Source: CAYZRY01 sp964481005 (lineage in GTDB: Bacteria; Bacillota_I; Bacilli_A; RF39; UBA660). From it: a stretch of 36,856 bases of DNA. The notes beneath the pieces are model-generated. The model did no database searches, was not told the DNA's origin, and saw only the letters and a list, made by a program, of their open reading frames with translations. The DNA lies in NCBI GenBank assembly GCA_964481005.1, contig CAYZRY010000010.1:1-36856 (forward strand). Direction: 5' to 3'. The translations under genes were made by a program, and so were the position numbers. This document shows positions 1 to 7,806 of the stretch, one piece after another (position 1 is the first letter of the stretch; every line of letters begins with the position of its first letter).

Positions 1-725
1 CCACCATCGATAATAAATTCGGCAGCGGTAATATATTTAGCTTGTTGTGAAGATAGGAATAGTACCATGTTACTGATATCATTGACATCTCCGACTCGTC
101 CAAGTGGAATGCCCTCTTCAAATTTTTTAAGTGCTTCAGCTCCACCACTATCTAAACCTGATAACATCGGCGTTGCAATAGCACCTGGAATAATTGTATT
201 TACTCTGATGTTTTTTGGAGCTAATTCAAGAGCTGCACATTCACTTAATCCATGCACCCCAAACTTAGAGCTGACATAAGCATATCCACCAGGTGAACCC
301 TTCATTCCCATGACTGATGAAGTATTGATAATACTTGCTCCCTGTCCTTTTTCAAGTAATGGTAAACAGTATTTCATACCAAGAAAAACTGATAACTGAT
401 TGATTTCAAATACTTTGACAAATTCATCACGTGATAAACTATCGAGCGTTTTATAAAGAGCCACTCCTGCATTGTTAACCAATGTATCAAGTTTTCCCTT
501 TTCTTGACTAATGATAGTTGTAACATTTCGCCAATCAATTTCATTTGATGCATCAAGTCTCAAAAACTTAGCTGTTGGTCCAAGAGCCTCGGCTAATTGT
601 TGCCCTTCAGCTTCTAGTACATCAGTTATGTAGACAAAAGCCCCTTCTTCAACAAACCTTTTGGCATGGTTAGCTCCCATACCTCTAGAACCACCAGTAA
701 TTAAAATAACACGTCCATTAAACAT
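1..725 (-). CDS. SDR-family NAD(P)-dependent oxidoreductase, 3' end cut by window edge
   Basis: Reading the minus strand from the ATG at 725 gives an uninterrupted frame of 241 codons that runs off the window start. It has the whole classical short-chain dehydrogenase layout: TGGSRGMG cofactor loop (residues 10-17), an Asp at residue 35 at the end of the second strand (suggesting NAD rather than NADP), NNAG (84-87) and a Ser137-Tyr150-Lys154 catalytic triad. It reaches the ...IIDGG end typical of 245-255 residue members, so only a few codons are missing. The general look, including a DW.. stretch near residue 64, resembles bacterial 3-alpha/20-beta-hydroxysteroid dehydrogenases, but substrates in this family cannot be read from sequence. 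It lies 18 bases after pdp and is probably the last gene of the glmU-like/pdp unit. Its start has an AAGGAGAAAAT ribosome binding site. Confidence 0.9.
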   Translation of the reverse strand, partial: MFNGRVILITGGSRGMGANHAKRFVEEGAFVYITDVLEAEGQQLAEALGPTAKFLRLDASNEIDWRNVTTIISQEKGKLDTLVNNAGVALYKTLDSLSRDEFVKVFEINQLSVFLGMKYCLPLLEKGQGASIINTSSVMGMKGSPGGYAYVSSKFGVHGLSECAALELAPKNIRVNTIIPGAIATPMLSGLDSGGAEALKKFEEGIPLGRVGDVNDISNMVLFLSSQQAKYITAAEFIIDG

Positions 726-743
726 ATTTTCTCCTTATGTTTA

Positions 744-2015
744 CTACATATCCTTATATTTTTTATAGAATTTTAACATTTCATCTTCAGTAAATATTTT
801 AAATGCTTGATGAATAGCTTGATAATCTTGATTCTCGTTGTAATAAATTGTACAAAGAAGATCACCTTCTTTAACTTCATCTCCAACTTCGACAGCTAAA
901 ACTACTCCGACACTGTGATCAATAGAGTCTTCTTTTTTTCTTCGACCAGCTCCAAGTTTATTGGCAACTATTCCGACTAGGGAAGCATCGACAGCAACAA
1001 CTGTTCCGGTCTTAGGACTTCTAATTTCTTCTTTCTTATCAGAGATTTTTAATTTACTTAAATCTCCTCCTTGATATTTGACCATTTCAATAAATTTATT
1101 GTATGCTTCACCCGATTCAATACTGCGAGCTGCTTCTTCGGTAGCCGTTTTTTCATCTATCTTCTTAGATATCATCAAGATATCAACGACTATCTTAGTA
1201 CACATTTTACTGAAATTATTTCCAGCTTTTCCTTCTAGTGTTTTGATTGCTTCGATTACTTCGAGAGCATTTCCAACACTACTTCCAAGTGGCGTATTCA
1301 TATCTGATACACCAACTACGACAGACTTTTTATAACGAATTCCAACGCGCTGCATTAAATCTATTACTTCCTTTGCTTCATCAGCAGTTTTAATTAAAGC
1401 ACCAGAGCCAACCTTTAAATCTATATATATTGTGTCGGCTCCACTACATATCTTTTTACTCATGATACTAGATACAATAAGTGGTACTGATTCAACTGTC
1501 GCAGTAACATCGCGAAGGGCATATATCTTTTTATCAAGTGGGACCAAATCATCGGTTTGTCCACTAAGTGATAGACCAATTGCTTTGGTTTCGTCAACCA
1601 TTTCTTTGCTACTTAAATTTGTCCTAAACCCAGGAATACTTTCGAGTTTATCGACCGTTCCACCAGTTAGGCCAAGTCCTCGCCCACTCATCTTGCAAAC
1701 TTTTACGCCACAAGCAGCTAAAACAGGGGCTAAAACAAGCGTTGTTTTATCTCCTATTCCACCAGTTGAGTGTTTATCCACTTTAATACCTTCGATTGAA
1801 GAAAGATCAATTGAAGAACCTGTTTCCACAAAGACATCAGTCATGTAAAAAGTTTCCATATCAGTCATGCCATTTAAACAAATAGCCATCAGTAGTGCCG
1901 ATGCCTGATAATCGGGAATTTCCCCACTTAAGTAAGACTTAAAGAAGTAAAAAATCTCTTCTTTACTTAATTCTTGACTCCTTCTTTTCTTGTCAATTAT
2001 TTCTACTACATTCAT
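744..2015 (-). CDS. pdp: pyrimidine-nucleoside phosphorylase
   Basis: 423 residues, full length for the thymidine/pyrimidine-nucleoside phosphorylase family. These cytosolic enzymes split uridine, thymidine or deoxyuridine with phosphate into free base and (deoxy)ribose-1-phosphate for nucleoside salvage. Visible marks are the phosphate-binding KHSTGG loop (81-86), the glycine-rich SGRGLGLTGG stretch (110-119) followed by TVDKLES, the YALRD and SKKICSG substrate segments near 165-190, and a C-terminal domain with the GRRKKED and IDHSVG motifs. The gene starts 12 bases after the GlmU-like gene and is followed 18 bases later by the SDR gene, so the three look co-transcribed. No deoC or cdd lies nearby. 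The choice between pdp and deoA is by overall resemblance to the Bacillus enzyme; the two are homologous. Confidence 0.93.
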   Translation of the reverse strand: MNVVEIIDKKRRSQELSKEEIFYFFKSYLSGEIPDYQASALLMAICLNGMTDMETFYMTDVFVETGSSIDLSSIEGIKVDKHSTGGIGDKTTLVLAPVLAACGVKVCKMSGRGLGLTGGTVDKLESIPGFRTNLSSKEMVDETKAIGLSLSGQTDDLVPLDKKIYALRDVTATVESVPLIVSSIMSKKICSGADTIYIDLKVGSGALIKTADEAKEVIDLMQRVGIRYKKSVVVGVSDMNTPLGSSVGNALEVIEAIKTLEGKAGNNFSKMCTKIVVDILMISKKIDEKTATEEAARSIESGEAYNKFIEMVKYQGGDLSKLKISDKKEEIRSPKTGTVVAVDASLVGIVANKLGAGRRKKEDSIDHSVGVVLAVEVGDEVKEGDLLCTIYYNENQDYQAIHQAFKIFTEDEMLKFYKKYKDM

Positions 2016-2027
2016 ACATTCAACCCC

Positions 2028-2651
2028 TTATGAATAGTTTTCCTTATTTACTTGTCTTTCTCTTGCAATTGCAAGTTCGCCTTCTCCTACATCTTTGGTA
2101 ATGACAGATCCTGCTGCAACGGTGGCATTATCGGCGATATTAAGCGGAGCAACTAATACTGAATTTGCTCCAACCGAGACATTATTTCCTATTTTAGTAA
2201 CACTTTTCACTTTGGTTTTAGAATTGTAATTGGCTATGATCATTCCTGCTCCAAAATTGTTACCTTCTCCAATAATAGCATCTCCTAGATATGCTAAATG
2301 TCTTGCTTTATTATGAGATGACATCTTAACGTTTTTTAGTTCGACAAAGTTACCAATACTGTTATGTGATTCTAAGTGACTAGCTCCTCTAATGTGACTG
2401 AATGGACCTATCTCATTATTATCACCAATCTTACTATTTTCTATATAAGATGATTTGATAACATTGTTATCCCCGATTATCATATCTTCGATAACACTAT
2501 TTGAAGCAATTAAATTGTTCTTACCAATCACCGTTTTACCTTTGATAGTAACATTTGCTTCGATTGTCGTTCCTTCACCAATTTTGACTGTTTCTTCAAT
2601 GTAGACAGTCTTGTAGTCGATAAATTTAACTCCAGGATAGCTTTTTATCAT
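2028..2651 (-). CDS. stand-alone GlmU-type acetyltransferase domain (left-handed beta helix)
   Basis: 207 residues made of hexapeptide repeats (I-G-x-x-x-x) over most of the length. The sequence follows the C-terminal half of GlmU, which acetylates glucosamine-1-phosphate from acetyl-CoA on the way to UDP-GlcNAc. Residues lining the E. coli GlmU acetyltransferase site all seem present: Arg in GPFSHIR, Lys in NFVELK, His and Tyr in ARHLAYLGD, Asn in NNFGAG, and the Lys before the next repeat block. The end, ELAIARERQ, matches the GlmU tail. The N-terminal uridylyltransferase domain is absent: a GGAGATAAT ribosome binding site sits right before this ATG and a promoter lies just upstream. It is therefore a genuine short gene, not a fragment. 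It may act with a separate uridylyltransferase, or acetylate a related sugar. First gene of the unit with pdp and the SDR. Confidence 0.85.
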   Translation of the reverse strand: MIKSYPGVKFIDYKTVYIEETVKIGEGTTIEANVTIKGKTVIGKNNLIASNSVIEDMIIGDNNVIKSSYIENSKIGDNNEIGPFSHIRGASHLESHNSIGNFVELKNVKMSSHNKARHLAYLGDAIIGEGNNFGAGMIIANYNSKTKVKSVTKIGNNVSVGANSVLVAPLNIADNATVAAGSVITKDVGEGELAIARERQVNKENYS

Positions 2652-2667
2652 ATTATCTCCTATTGTA

Positions 2668-2695
2668 ATTATACAACAATATTTATGATTGTCTA
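2668..2695 (-). promoter_or_regulatory. sigma-A-type promoter for the glmU-like/pdp/SDR unit
   Basis: On the minus strand TAGACA (2695-2690) and TATAAT (2673-2668) are 16 bases apart, ahead of the GGAGAT ribosome binding site and the ATG at 2651. It lies between the terminator of the XRE gene and the GlmU-like gene, so this unit probably starts its own transcript. Confidence 0.6.
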
Positions 2696-2716
2696 ATAGG
2701 AATTTAATTTCAGTGT

Positions 2717-2748
2717 AAAAAAAGAAGTTATTTATTTAACTTCTTTTT
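2717..2748 (-). terminator. intrinsic terminator of the XRE regulator gene
   Basis: Inverted repeat AAGAAGTTA/TAACTTCTT (2722-2730 and 2737-2745) followed on the minus strand by a run of seven T. The stem overlaps the stop codon of the XRE gene. Confidence 0.8.
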
Positions 2749-3090
2749 AATTAGTTCAATTGTTCTTTTAGGATCTTCGATTATTTGTGTGTACAATTCT
2801 TCGTGATTGCGTAATTCTTTGATAAAGTTTACTTCTTCAACTGCCATGGTAACGGGAGCATAGTTTTCAACTTCTTCATTGATGATATATCGGCTCCGTC
2901 CAGCCAGCTCTGGCAGAGTTACACCAAAAATATCACACAATTTATATAAAGTCTCTAGTGATGGAATTCTACTTCCATTCTCATAGCAACTAATACTAAC
3001 TTTAGTTAGATTAAGTTCTTTACCCAATTCGCTTTGAGTCATATGTTTAGCTTTTCTAAGCTCTCTAATGCGCTTTCCAATTAGTAGCAC
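2728..3090 (-). CDS. XRE-family helix-turn-helix regulator
   Basis: About 120 residues. An N-terminal Cro/CI-type helix-turn-helix covers roughly residues 3-58 (RELRKAKHMTQSELGKEL, then VSISCYENG, the usual recognition-helix region). The C-terminal 60 residues are charged, probably helical and unrecognised. I chose the GTG at 3090, because an extended AGGTGAT ribosome binding site sits four bases upstream; GTG at 3099 or ATG at 3096 would overlap that site. The gene is expressed alone, with a terminator overlapping its stop. Targets cannot be deduced; it lies between an SSB-like gene and the glmU-like/pdp operon. It could be a housekeeping or stress regulator; no phage genes accompany it. Confidence 0.85.
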   Translation of the reverse strand: MLLIGKRIRELRKAKHMTQSELGKELNLTKVSISCYENGSRIPSLETLYKLCDIFGVTLPELAGRSRYIINEEVENYAPVTMAVEEVNFIKELRNHEELYTQIIEDPKRTIELIKKKLNK

Positions 3091-3151
3091 TGACATCACC
3101 TAATTTCATGTCCATTATAGTTAACAATGACCTTCAATTGGGAAAAGTTTA

Positions 3152-3493
3152 CTATTTAGAAACTTTATCTTCTTTGTTAGAGCTATTTAGAAAAGTTATC
3201 TTTTCAGCAACTATTTCTATAATGCTGGTTTTTTGATCATCTTTTTCCACTACTCTACTAGCAATGCGGCCCTTAACTCCAACGATATCACCCTTCGAGC
3301 AATATTCGACAGTTGACTTAGCAACAGCTTCCCAAAGTTGGCAATCGATGAAATCTGTCTCATACTCTCCCTCGCTATTTTTAAAGCTTCGCGGAATAGC
3401 TAAAGTTATATAAGACATGTTCTTGTTAGTAGCTGTCTTATGAAGAACTGGATCTTTGACTAATCTACCGACAAGGATAATTTGATTAAGCAT
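3152..3493 (-). CDS. ssb: single-stranded DNA-binding protein (SSB-like), no acidic tail
   Basis: 113 residues forming one OB-fold SSB domain: start MLNQIILVGRL, then DP.L..T, ITLAIPRSFKN.EGE.ETDFI and the classic WEAVA(K)...YCSKGD.VGVKGRI block. It should bind single-stranded DNA in replication, repair or uptake. Standard SSBs are 150-180 residues and end in an acidic DDDIPF-type peptide that recruits partner proteins; here the chain stops soon after the OB fold with a basic/neutral ...KEDKVSK end. It may be a second, accessory SSB (like SsbB of competent Firmicutes) rather than the essential replication SSB. A GGAGGG ribosome binding site precedes the ATG. It follows the suf operon terminator on the same strand. 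Confidence 0.88.
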   Translation of the reverse strand: MLNQIILVGRLVKDPVLHKTATNKNMSYITLAIPRSFKNSEGEYETDFIDCQLWEAVAKSTVEYCSKGDIVGVKGRIASRVVEKDDQKTSIIEIVAEKITFLNSSNKEDKVSK

Positions 3494-3525
3494 ATTTCCC
3501 TCCTTTCAAAAATGGAGTTTACCAC

Positions 3526-3556
3526 ACAAAAAAAGAGCAAACAAACGGCTCTTTTC
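3526..3556 (-). terminator. intrinsic terminator of the suf operon
   Basis: Stem AAAAGAGC/GCTCTTTT (3531-3538 and 3548-3555) with a T run on the minus strand, about 90 bases after the sufB stop and ahead of the SSB-like gene. Confidence 0.8.
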
Positions 3557-3646
3557 ACTATTTAAATTAAACAATATATGCATTTATTATTTTTGTATAG
3601 GTCATTTTTATAATTTAATTAATCTCATCTTTACAAAATAGCATTT

Positions 3647-4951
3647 CTACATATTTTTAAGTAATTGATTTAATTCGACAGCATATTCCATCGGTAGTTC
3701 TTCTCTAAACTTTTCAATGAAACCAAGAATGATTAATTCGACAGCTTTTTCTCTATCGATTCCTCGACTTTCCAAATAGAATAATTTCTCATCACTAATT
3801 TTAGAAACAGTTGCTTCATGCTCTAGGTTACTTGTTTTATTAGAGACAATATTTGTTGGATAAGCATCACTTTTAGACTTATTATCAAGTATCAAACTAT
3901 CGCACTGAATTAGAGCTTCTGAATTGGTTGCCGATTTTTTTATCTCAACTTTTCCACGATAGTTAGCGACTCCTCCTTCGGAAGCAATACTTTTAGAAAT
4001 AATTGTACTCTTAGTATTCTTACCAATATGGATCATATTTGAACCACTATCTTGTTGTTGCTCTCCTTTAGCTACTGAAATTGTTATACATGTTCCTTCG
4101 GCATTATCTCCTTTAAGAACACAGCTAGGATATTTCATCGTAGCTTTACTACCAATGTTTCCATCTATCCATTCCATAACACCATTTTCTTCGACTAAAG
4201 CTCTTTTGGTTACTAAATTTAAAACATTGTGAGCCCAGTTTTGAATAGTTGTATAACGACACTTACTATTTTTACCAACATATATTTCGACAACCGCAGC
4301 ATGGAGTGACGAATCGCTATAAGTCGGTGCAGTACATCCTTCGATATAGTGCAACTCGCTATCATCATCAACAATAATCAAGGTTCTTTCAAACTGACCC
4401 ATGTTTTTTTCATTAATTCTAAAGTAGCTGTGAAGCGGTCTATCTAATTTAGTGTTTTTCGGAATATAAATGAAACTTCCTCCACTAAAGACACTAGAGT
4501 TAAGTGCGGAAAATTTATTCTCTCCACTTTTAACTATTGTCGAAAAATACTTTTTAAAAATATCACTGTGATTCTTGATAGCTTCTTCGATCGAAGTGAA
4601 AATAACATTTTTCTCTTTTAATTCTTCGATCATATTATGATAGATAACTTCGCTCTCATACTGAACTCCGACTCCATCCATGTGACTTTCACTTTCAATT
4701 ACACCAAGTTTATCAAATTCATCTTTGATATTCACATCAATTTTATTCCAGTCTTCAGATAATCCAAGACCAGTATTTTTATAGTAGATAACTTTATCAA
4801 AATCCACAGAAAAACTAGGACCAAAATGGGGCATAGGTAACTTCTCGAACTCTTCAAAGCTTTTTAACCTGTAATCAAGTACCCACTGCTCTTCATTTTT
4901 AGCCTTAGATATAGCTTTGATTTTTTCTCTATCAATCCCTATTATTTCCAT
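3647..4951 (-). CDS. sufB: SufB, Fe-S cluster scaffold subunit
   Basis: 434 residues, last gene of the suf operon. SufB pairs with SufC and SufD in the SufBCD scaffold that builds Fe-S clusters in the cytosol. Recognisable blocks are the N-terminal region ending GVGVQYESE, the central beta helix with WIDGNIGSKATMKYPSC, and the C-terminal helical part with LFYLESRGI and ELPMEYAVELN. The Cys in IQCDSLILD and the Glu in LEHEAT, 29 residues apart, match E. coli C405 and E434, described as essential. The residue matching E. coli C254 appears to be Val (KRALVEENG), where many SufBs have Cys. The chain is slightly shorter than Bacillus SufB (about 465). An AGGAGAAT ribosome binding site precedes the ATG, 18 bases after the unknown gene X. 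Confidence 0.95.
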   Translation of the reverse strand: MEIIGIDREKIKAISKAKNEEQWVLDYRLKSFEEFEKLPMPHFGPSFSVDFDKVIYYKNTGLGLSEDWNKIDVNIKDEFDKLGVIESESHMDGVGVQYESEVIYHNMIEELKEKNVIFTSIEEAIKNHSDIFKKYFSTIVKSGENKFSALNSSVFSGGSFIYIPKNTKLDRPLHSYFRINEKNMGQFERTLIIVDDDSELHYIEGCTAPTYSDSSLHAAVVEIYVGKNSKCRYTTIQNWAHNVLNLVTKRALVEENGVMEWIDGNIGSKATMKYPSCVLKGDNAEGTCITISVAKGEQQQDSGSNMIHIGKNTKSTIISKSIASEGGVANYRGKVEIKKSATNSEALIQCDSLILDNKSKSDAYPTNIVSNKTSNLEHEATVSKISDEKLFYLESRGIDREKAVELIILGFIEKFREELPMEYAVELNQLLKNM

Positions 4952-4969
4952 TTATTCTCCTAGTTTATA

Positions 4970-5455
4970 TTAATGTATATTTCTTTTAAGTGCTTTTACT
5001 TTTACCTTTTCAATACCTAACCAATTAGCATCTTCTTCGCTAAACGGAATTGTTTGGTCAGTTCCAATCGGATAGACAATTTTATTTAGAGCATCTAAAA
5101 TTCCATCTTTATCTATTAGTACACTGTATTTTTTATTAGCATCAAAATCGCCCTTTGCAACAATGTCATTGAATCTTTCCAAAAATGTTTTAGGAATTTT
5201 AATGTTGGCATGATTCAAAAAGAAATCTTCGGCCAATATATCACCCATAATTGCTCCGTTTTGAACTTTCGTTTTTCCACTCAAATAATTATCAAACGCC
5301 TCGACTGTTTCATCACTATCAGGTCTTATGTTTACGTAATAATCATTGTCTCTTTCAGCAATCATATATCTTTCGAATGCCCAACTCTTTTCTAACTCCA
5401 CATATTTCATTAGCAAAACAAGTTTTATCTTTTTTGCTTCCCACTTTTCCCCCAT
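4970..5455 (-). CDS. unknown protein X encoded inside the suf operon
   Basis: About 161 residues, not recognised. It is soluble, charged, predicted mixed alpha/beta, with no signal peptide, no membrane segment and no cysteine, so it cannot ligate an Fe-S cluster through thiolates. The best ribosome binding site (GGAGG) is three bases from an ATG at 5458 and six from the ATG at 5455; I prefer 5455. It lies 12 bases after sufU and 18 bases before sufB on the same strand, without a terminator or promoter in between, so it is very probably co-expressed. Position suggests a partner in SUF assembly (regulation, iron or sulfur delivery, or chaperoning), but this is inference from context only. Base composition does not stand out from its neighbours. 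Confidence 0.75.
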   Translation of the reverse strand: MGEKWEAKKIKLVLLMKYVELEKSWAFERYMIAERDNDYYVNIRPDSDETVEAFDNYLSGKTKVQNGAIMGDILAEDFFLNHANIKIPKTFLERFNDIVAKGDFDANKKYSVLIDKDGILDALNKIVYPIGTDQTIPFSEEDANWLGIEKVKVKALKRNIH

Positions 5456-5467
5456 CATATACCTCCG

Positions 5468-5884
5468 TTATTTTTCAAGGATTTCCTTTATACCGCGAAA
5501 AGGCAATAATGCGCAGTTCTTGCGGCTTGGTTGATTGTGTATTGTATCATAAACTATCAAATCTGTCAAAATTTCTGTGTCATAATCCTCTTCATTAACC
5601 ATTTTTTCAAATTGATTAATTACCTCAAGAGCTTCCCTTTTTGTAAGTCCAATTAATCTTTTTATCATCAATGAAGTCGCCGAAGTTGAAATTGCACAAG
5701 CTTCACCAGTGAAAGTAATATCTACAATTTCATCTCCATCAAGCTTTATATAAAGATCTATATTATCGACACATGAAGCATTTCGACTATTATTTTTTAT
5801 ATATCCATCACCACTTGGTTCTTGTTTATTTAGTGGATTTTGGTAATGTTCTAGAATTGTATCCCTTTTTATCTTATCGTCCAT
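5468..5884 (-). CDS. sufU: SufU, zinc-dependent sulfur transfer protein
   Basis: 138 residues, IscU-like fold, full length for SufU. The Zn/sulfur residues of the Bacillus protein are visible: Cys-x-Asp in NASCVDN (about residue 38), Cys in GEACAISTSATS (about 63) and Cys in RKNCALLPF (about 123). The 18-20 residue insertion that separates SufU from IscU is present between the second and third Cys. In Firmicutes SufU takes persulfide sulfur from SufS and passes it to SufBCD rather than acting as a cluster scaffold. It starts 10 bases after sufS. Confidence 0.93.
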   Translation of the reverse strand: MDDKIKRDTILEHYQNPLNKQEPSGDGYIKNNSRNASCVDNIDLYIKLDGDEIVDITFTGEACAISTSATSLMIKRLIGLTKREALEVINQFEKMVNEEDYDTEILTDLIVYDTIHNQPSRKNCALLPFRGIKEILEK

Positions 5885-5894
5885 CTTAAACTCC

Positions 5895-7094
5895 TTACCC
5901 TATTATTTTATCATAAACTTCATCTTGTTTTGCTAAAACTTCGATCAGCTTATCTATTTCATCTTTAGTGTTGTATAAGTATAGGCTTATTCGGCAGGTA
6001 TTAGTACTAACTATTTCATCTTTTAAAACTTTAGCACAGTGATTACCACTTCGAACATTGATCTTATACTGATTTAAAAATAAGGCTGTATCTTGTGAGA
6101 AGACACCTTCAATATTAAAGAGAATTATTCCAGAGTTACTTTTCTTGTTATATATTTTTATGTTTGGAATTTGACTCATCTTTTCAATTGCATATTTTTT
6201 TAATGTCAGTTCATGCTGATGAATCTTATCTAGCCCAATGTCATTTATGTAAGAAAGAGCTGCTCCTAGGCCTAAAACACCAGCAATATTTGGAGTTCCT
6301 CCCTCAAACTTAGTTGGACTTTCTCTAAGCTCATAACTGCCATCAACTTCAAAGAAAGAATTCATTCCTCCACCATAGACAAATGGTTTCATTTCATCTA
6401 GTAAATCCTTTTTTCCGTATAAGACACCAGTACCAGTTGGTCCAAGCATTTTATGAGCAGAAAAAGTCAAAAAAGAAACCTTTGATGAAACTACATCTAT
6501 TTTAAGATGTCCAATACTTTGAGCAGCATCGACAACAAAATATATCTTATTTTCTTCGGCAAGCTTACCTATCTCTTCGATTGGTCTAATATCACCGATT
6601 GTGTTTGTTACGTGAGCTATAGAAATAACTTTCGTTTTGCTCGTGATTTCGTCTCTAATTGCCTGAACGCTCAGTTCATAATCTTCATTTAATTTAGCAT
6701 AGCGAATAACGAGTTTATTTTCCTCGGCTAAGACTAACCAAGGTAAAATGTTCGAAGCATGTTCACTCTTACTTAAAATGATTTCATCACCTTCGTTTAA
6801 ATGATCTTTCATAAAGGCAAAAACTATTTGATTCATCCCTTCGGTTGTTCCGTTATTGAAGATAATCTCTGCTGAATCATTCGCTCCGATAAACTCTTTG
6901 ACAGCATTTCTTACCCCTTCATATTTTTCATTAACGGTGACACTATTATCGTAGTCACCACGATGAGCATTCGAAGTGTATGTGCTGTAATAATCACTAA
7001 CTGTATCTATTACCACCTGTGGTTTTAAAGTAGTTGCCCCATTATCAAAATGGATTGTATCTCCTTTAAAAAATGGAAAATCTTCTCTATTCAT
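5895..7094 (-). CDS. sufS: SufS, cysteine desulfurase (group II)
   Basis: 399 residues, full length. PLP enzyme releasing sulfur from cysteine and carrying it as a persulfide. Seen: the N-terminal FDNGATTLKP, TEGMNQI, the SKSEHASNILPW segment, the Asp in VVDAAQS, the PLP Lys in FSAHKMLGPTG, the GG.P...G block and the catalytic Cys in RSGNHCAKVL. These are group II (SufS/CsdA) features, fitting a SufU partner. The ATG overlaps the sufD stop by eight bases with a GGAGG ribosome binding site, suggesting translational coupling. Confidence 0.95.
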   Translation of the reverse strand: MNREDFPFFKGDTIHFDNGATTLKPQVVIDTVSDYYSTYTSNAHRGDYDNSVTVNEKYEGVRNAVKEFIGANDSAEIIFNNGTTEGMNQIVFAFMKDHLNEGDEIILSKSEHASNILPWLVLAEENKLVIRYAKLNEDYELSVQAIRDEITSKTKVISIAHVTNTIGDIRPIEEIGKLAEENKIYFVVDAAQSIGHLKIDVVSSKVSFLTFSAHKMLGPTGTGVLYGKKDLLDEMKPFVYGGGMNSFFEVDGSYELRESPTKFEGGTPNIAGVLGLGAALSYINDIGLDKIHQHELTLKKYAIEKMSQIPNIKIYNKKSNSGIILFNIEGVFSQDTALFLNQYKINVRSGNHCAKVLKDEIVSTNTCRISLYLYNTKDEIDKLIEVLAKQDEVYDKIIG

Positions 7095-7806
7095 AACTTC
7101 CCTCCATATTCTCTAAAATAAACAATTTAAATATAGACATATCTTTACTAGAAAGATTCATATTATTCATAAGAAATCCTCCGATTAGTAAATTCTTAGC
7201 TTCTTTTTCACTCAAACCACGACTACAAAGATAAAATAATTCTTCATCTTTAAATCTTCCTACATACGATGAATGATTAGCTTCGACATCGTCATTATCG
7301 ACAATTAAATTAGGTCTAATCTTATTATCACCATCTGCTAAATCGATAATTTTATTATCTTGAGAAGAAACTGTGCGATATGATTCTTTAGCAATTTTAT
7401 CACCAACATTTAAAACTATTTTACTACCATTTAAATTAACTGCATGATTAACTATTCTAGCTTTAGTATCTTCGCCTATGTGTTCAACTGATAGGTTTAA
7501 TTCTAAATCTTTACTGACGATGTTACTCGTATGAAAATTTATTTCTGATCTTTTTTCCATATCTATTTTAATGCTTCCTGCAGCATTTTTAGATATTTCA
7601 TAATAATTTAAAATAGAAGCTTCCCCGAGTTTTATTTCTAAATCTTTACTATGATCCTTGCCACTTACAACTAGTTCTAAGCCGCATCCAGGCATAATCG
7701 TAATTCTAATTATACTATCTTCAAAAAGTTCAAGATTTAAATAACTATCTTCGGTAATAACTAAATCATCTAACTTTTCTTTACTTGTCAAATAATTCTT
7801 ATTCAT
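7087..7806 (-). CDS. sufD: SufD-like scaffold subunit, short form
   Basis: 239 residues from the ATG at 7806, which has a GAGGATAAT ribosome binding site and overlaps the sufC stop by eight bases. An upstream in-frame start at 7842 would lie deep within sufC and is less likely. SufD normally has 380-440 residues; here most of the N-terminal helical domain is missing and the protein is mainly the SufBD beta-helix core plus the C-terminal helices (LFYLCSRGLSEKEAKNLL). The His in EANHSSYVG corresponds to E. coli SufD H360, reported as essential for the SufB-SufD interface cluster site. The gene is intact (stop at 7087), so the short length looks lineage-specific. It should form the SufBC2D complex with SufB and SufC. 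Confidence 0.88.
   Translation of the reverse strand: MNKNYLTSKEKLDDLVITEDSYLNLELFEDSIIRITIMPGCGLELVVSGKDHSKDLEIKLGEASILNYYEISKNAAGSIKIDMEKRSEINFHTSNIVSKDLELNLSVEHIGEDTKARIVNHAVNLNGSKIVLNVGDKIAKESYRTVSSQDNKIIDLADGDNKIRPNLIVDNDDVEANHSSYVGRFKDEELFYLCSRGLSEKEAKNLLIGGFLMNNMNLSSKDMSIFKLFILENMEGSYE

Noticed and set aside
374..556. Minus-strand open frame of 60 codons
   Set aside because: Overlaps the SDR gene in another frame; the SDR frame carries all the family motifs.
1432..1848. Plus-strand open frame of 138 codons
   Set aside because: Lies wholly antisense to pdp, has no ribosome binding site and no recognisable protein; an effect of codon bias on the opposite strand.
2728..3090. XRE regulator and SSB-like gene as a prophage or mobile-element remnant
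   Set aside because: No integrase, phage structural gene, attachment site or composition shift accompanies them.
5251..5598. Plus-strand open frame across the gene X/sufU junction
   Set aside because: Antisense to two genes of the suf operon, no ribosome binding site and a biased composition.
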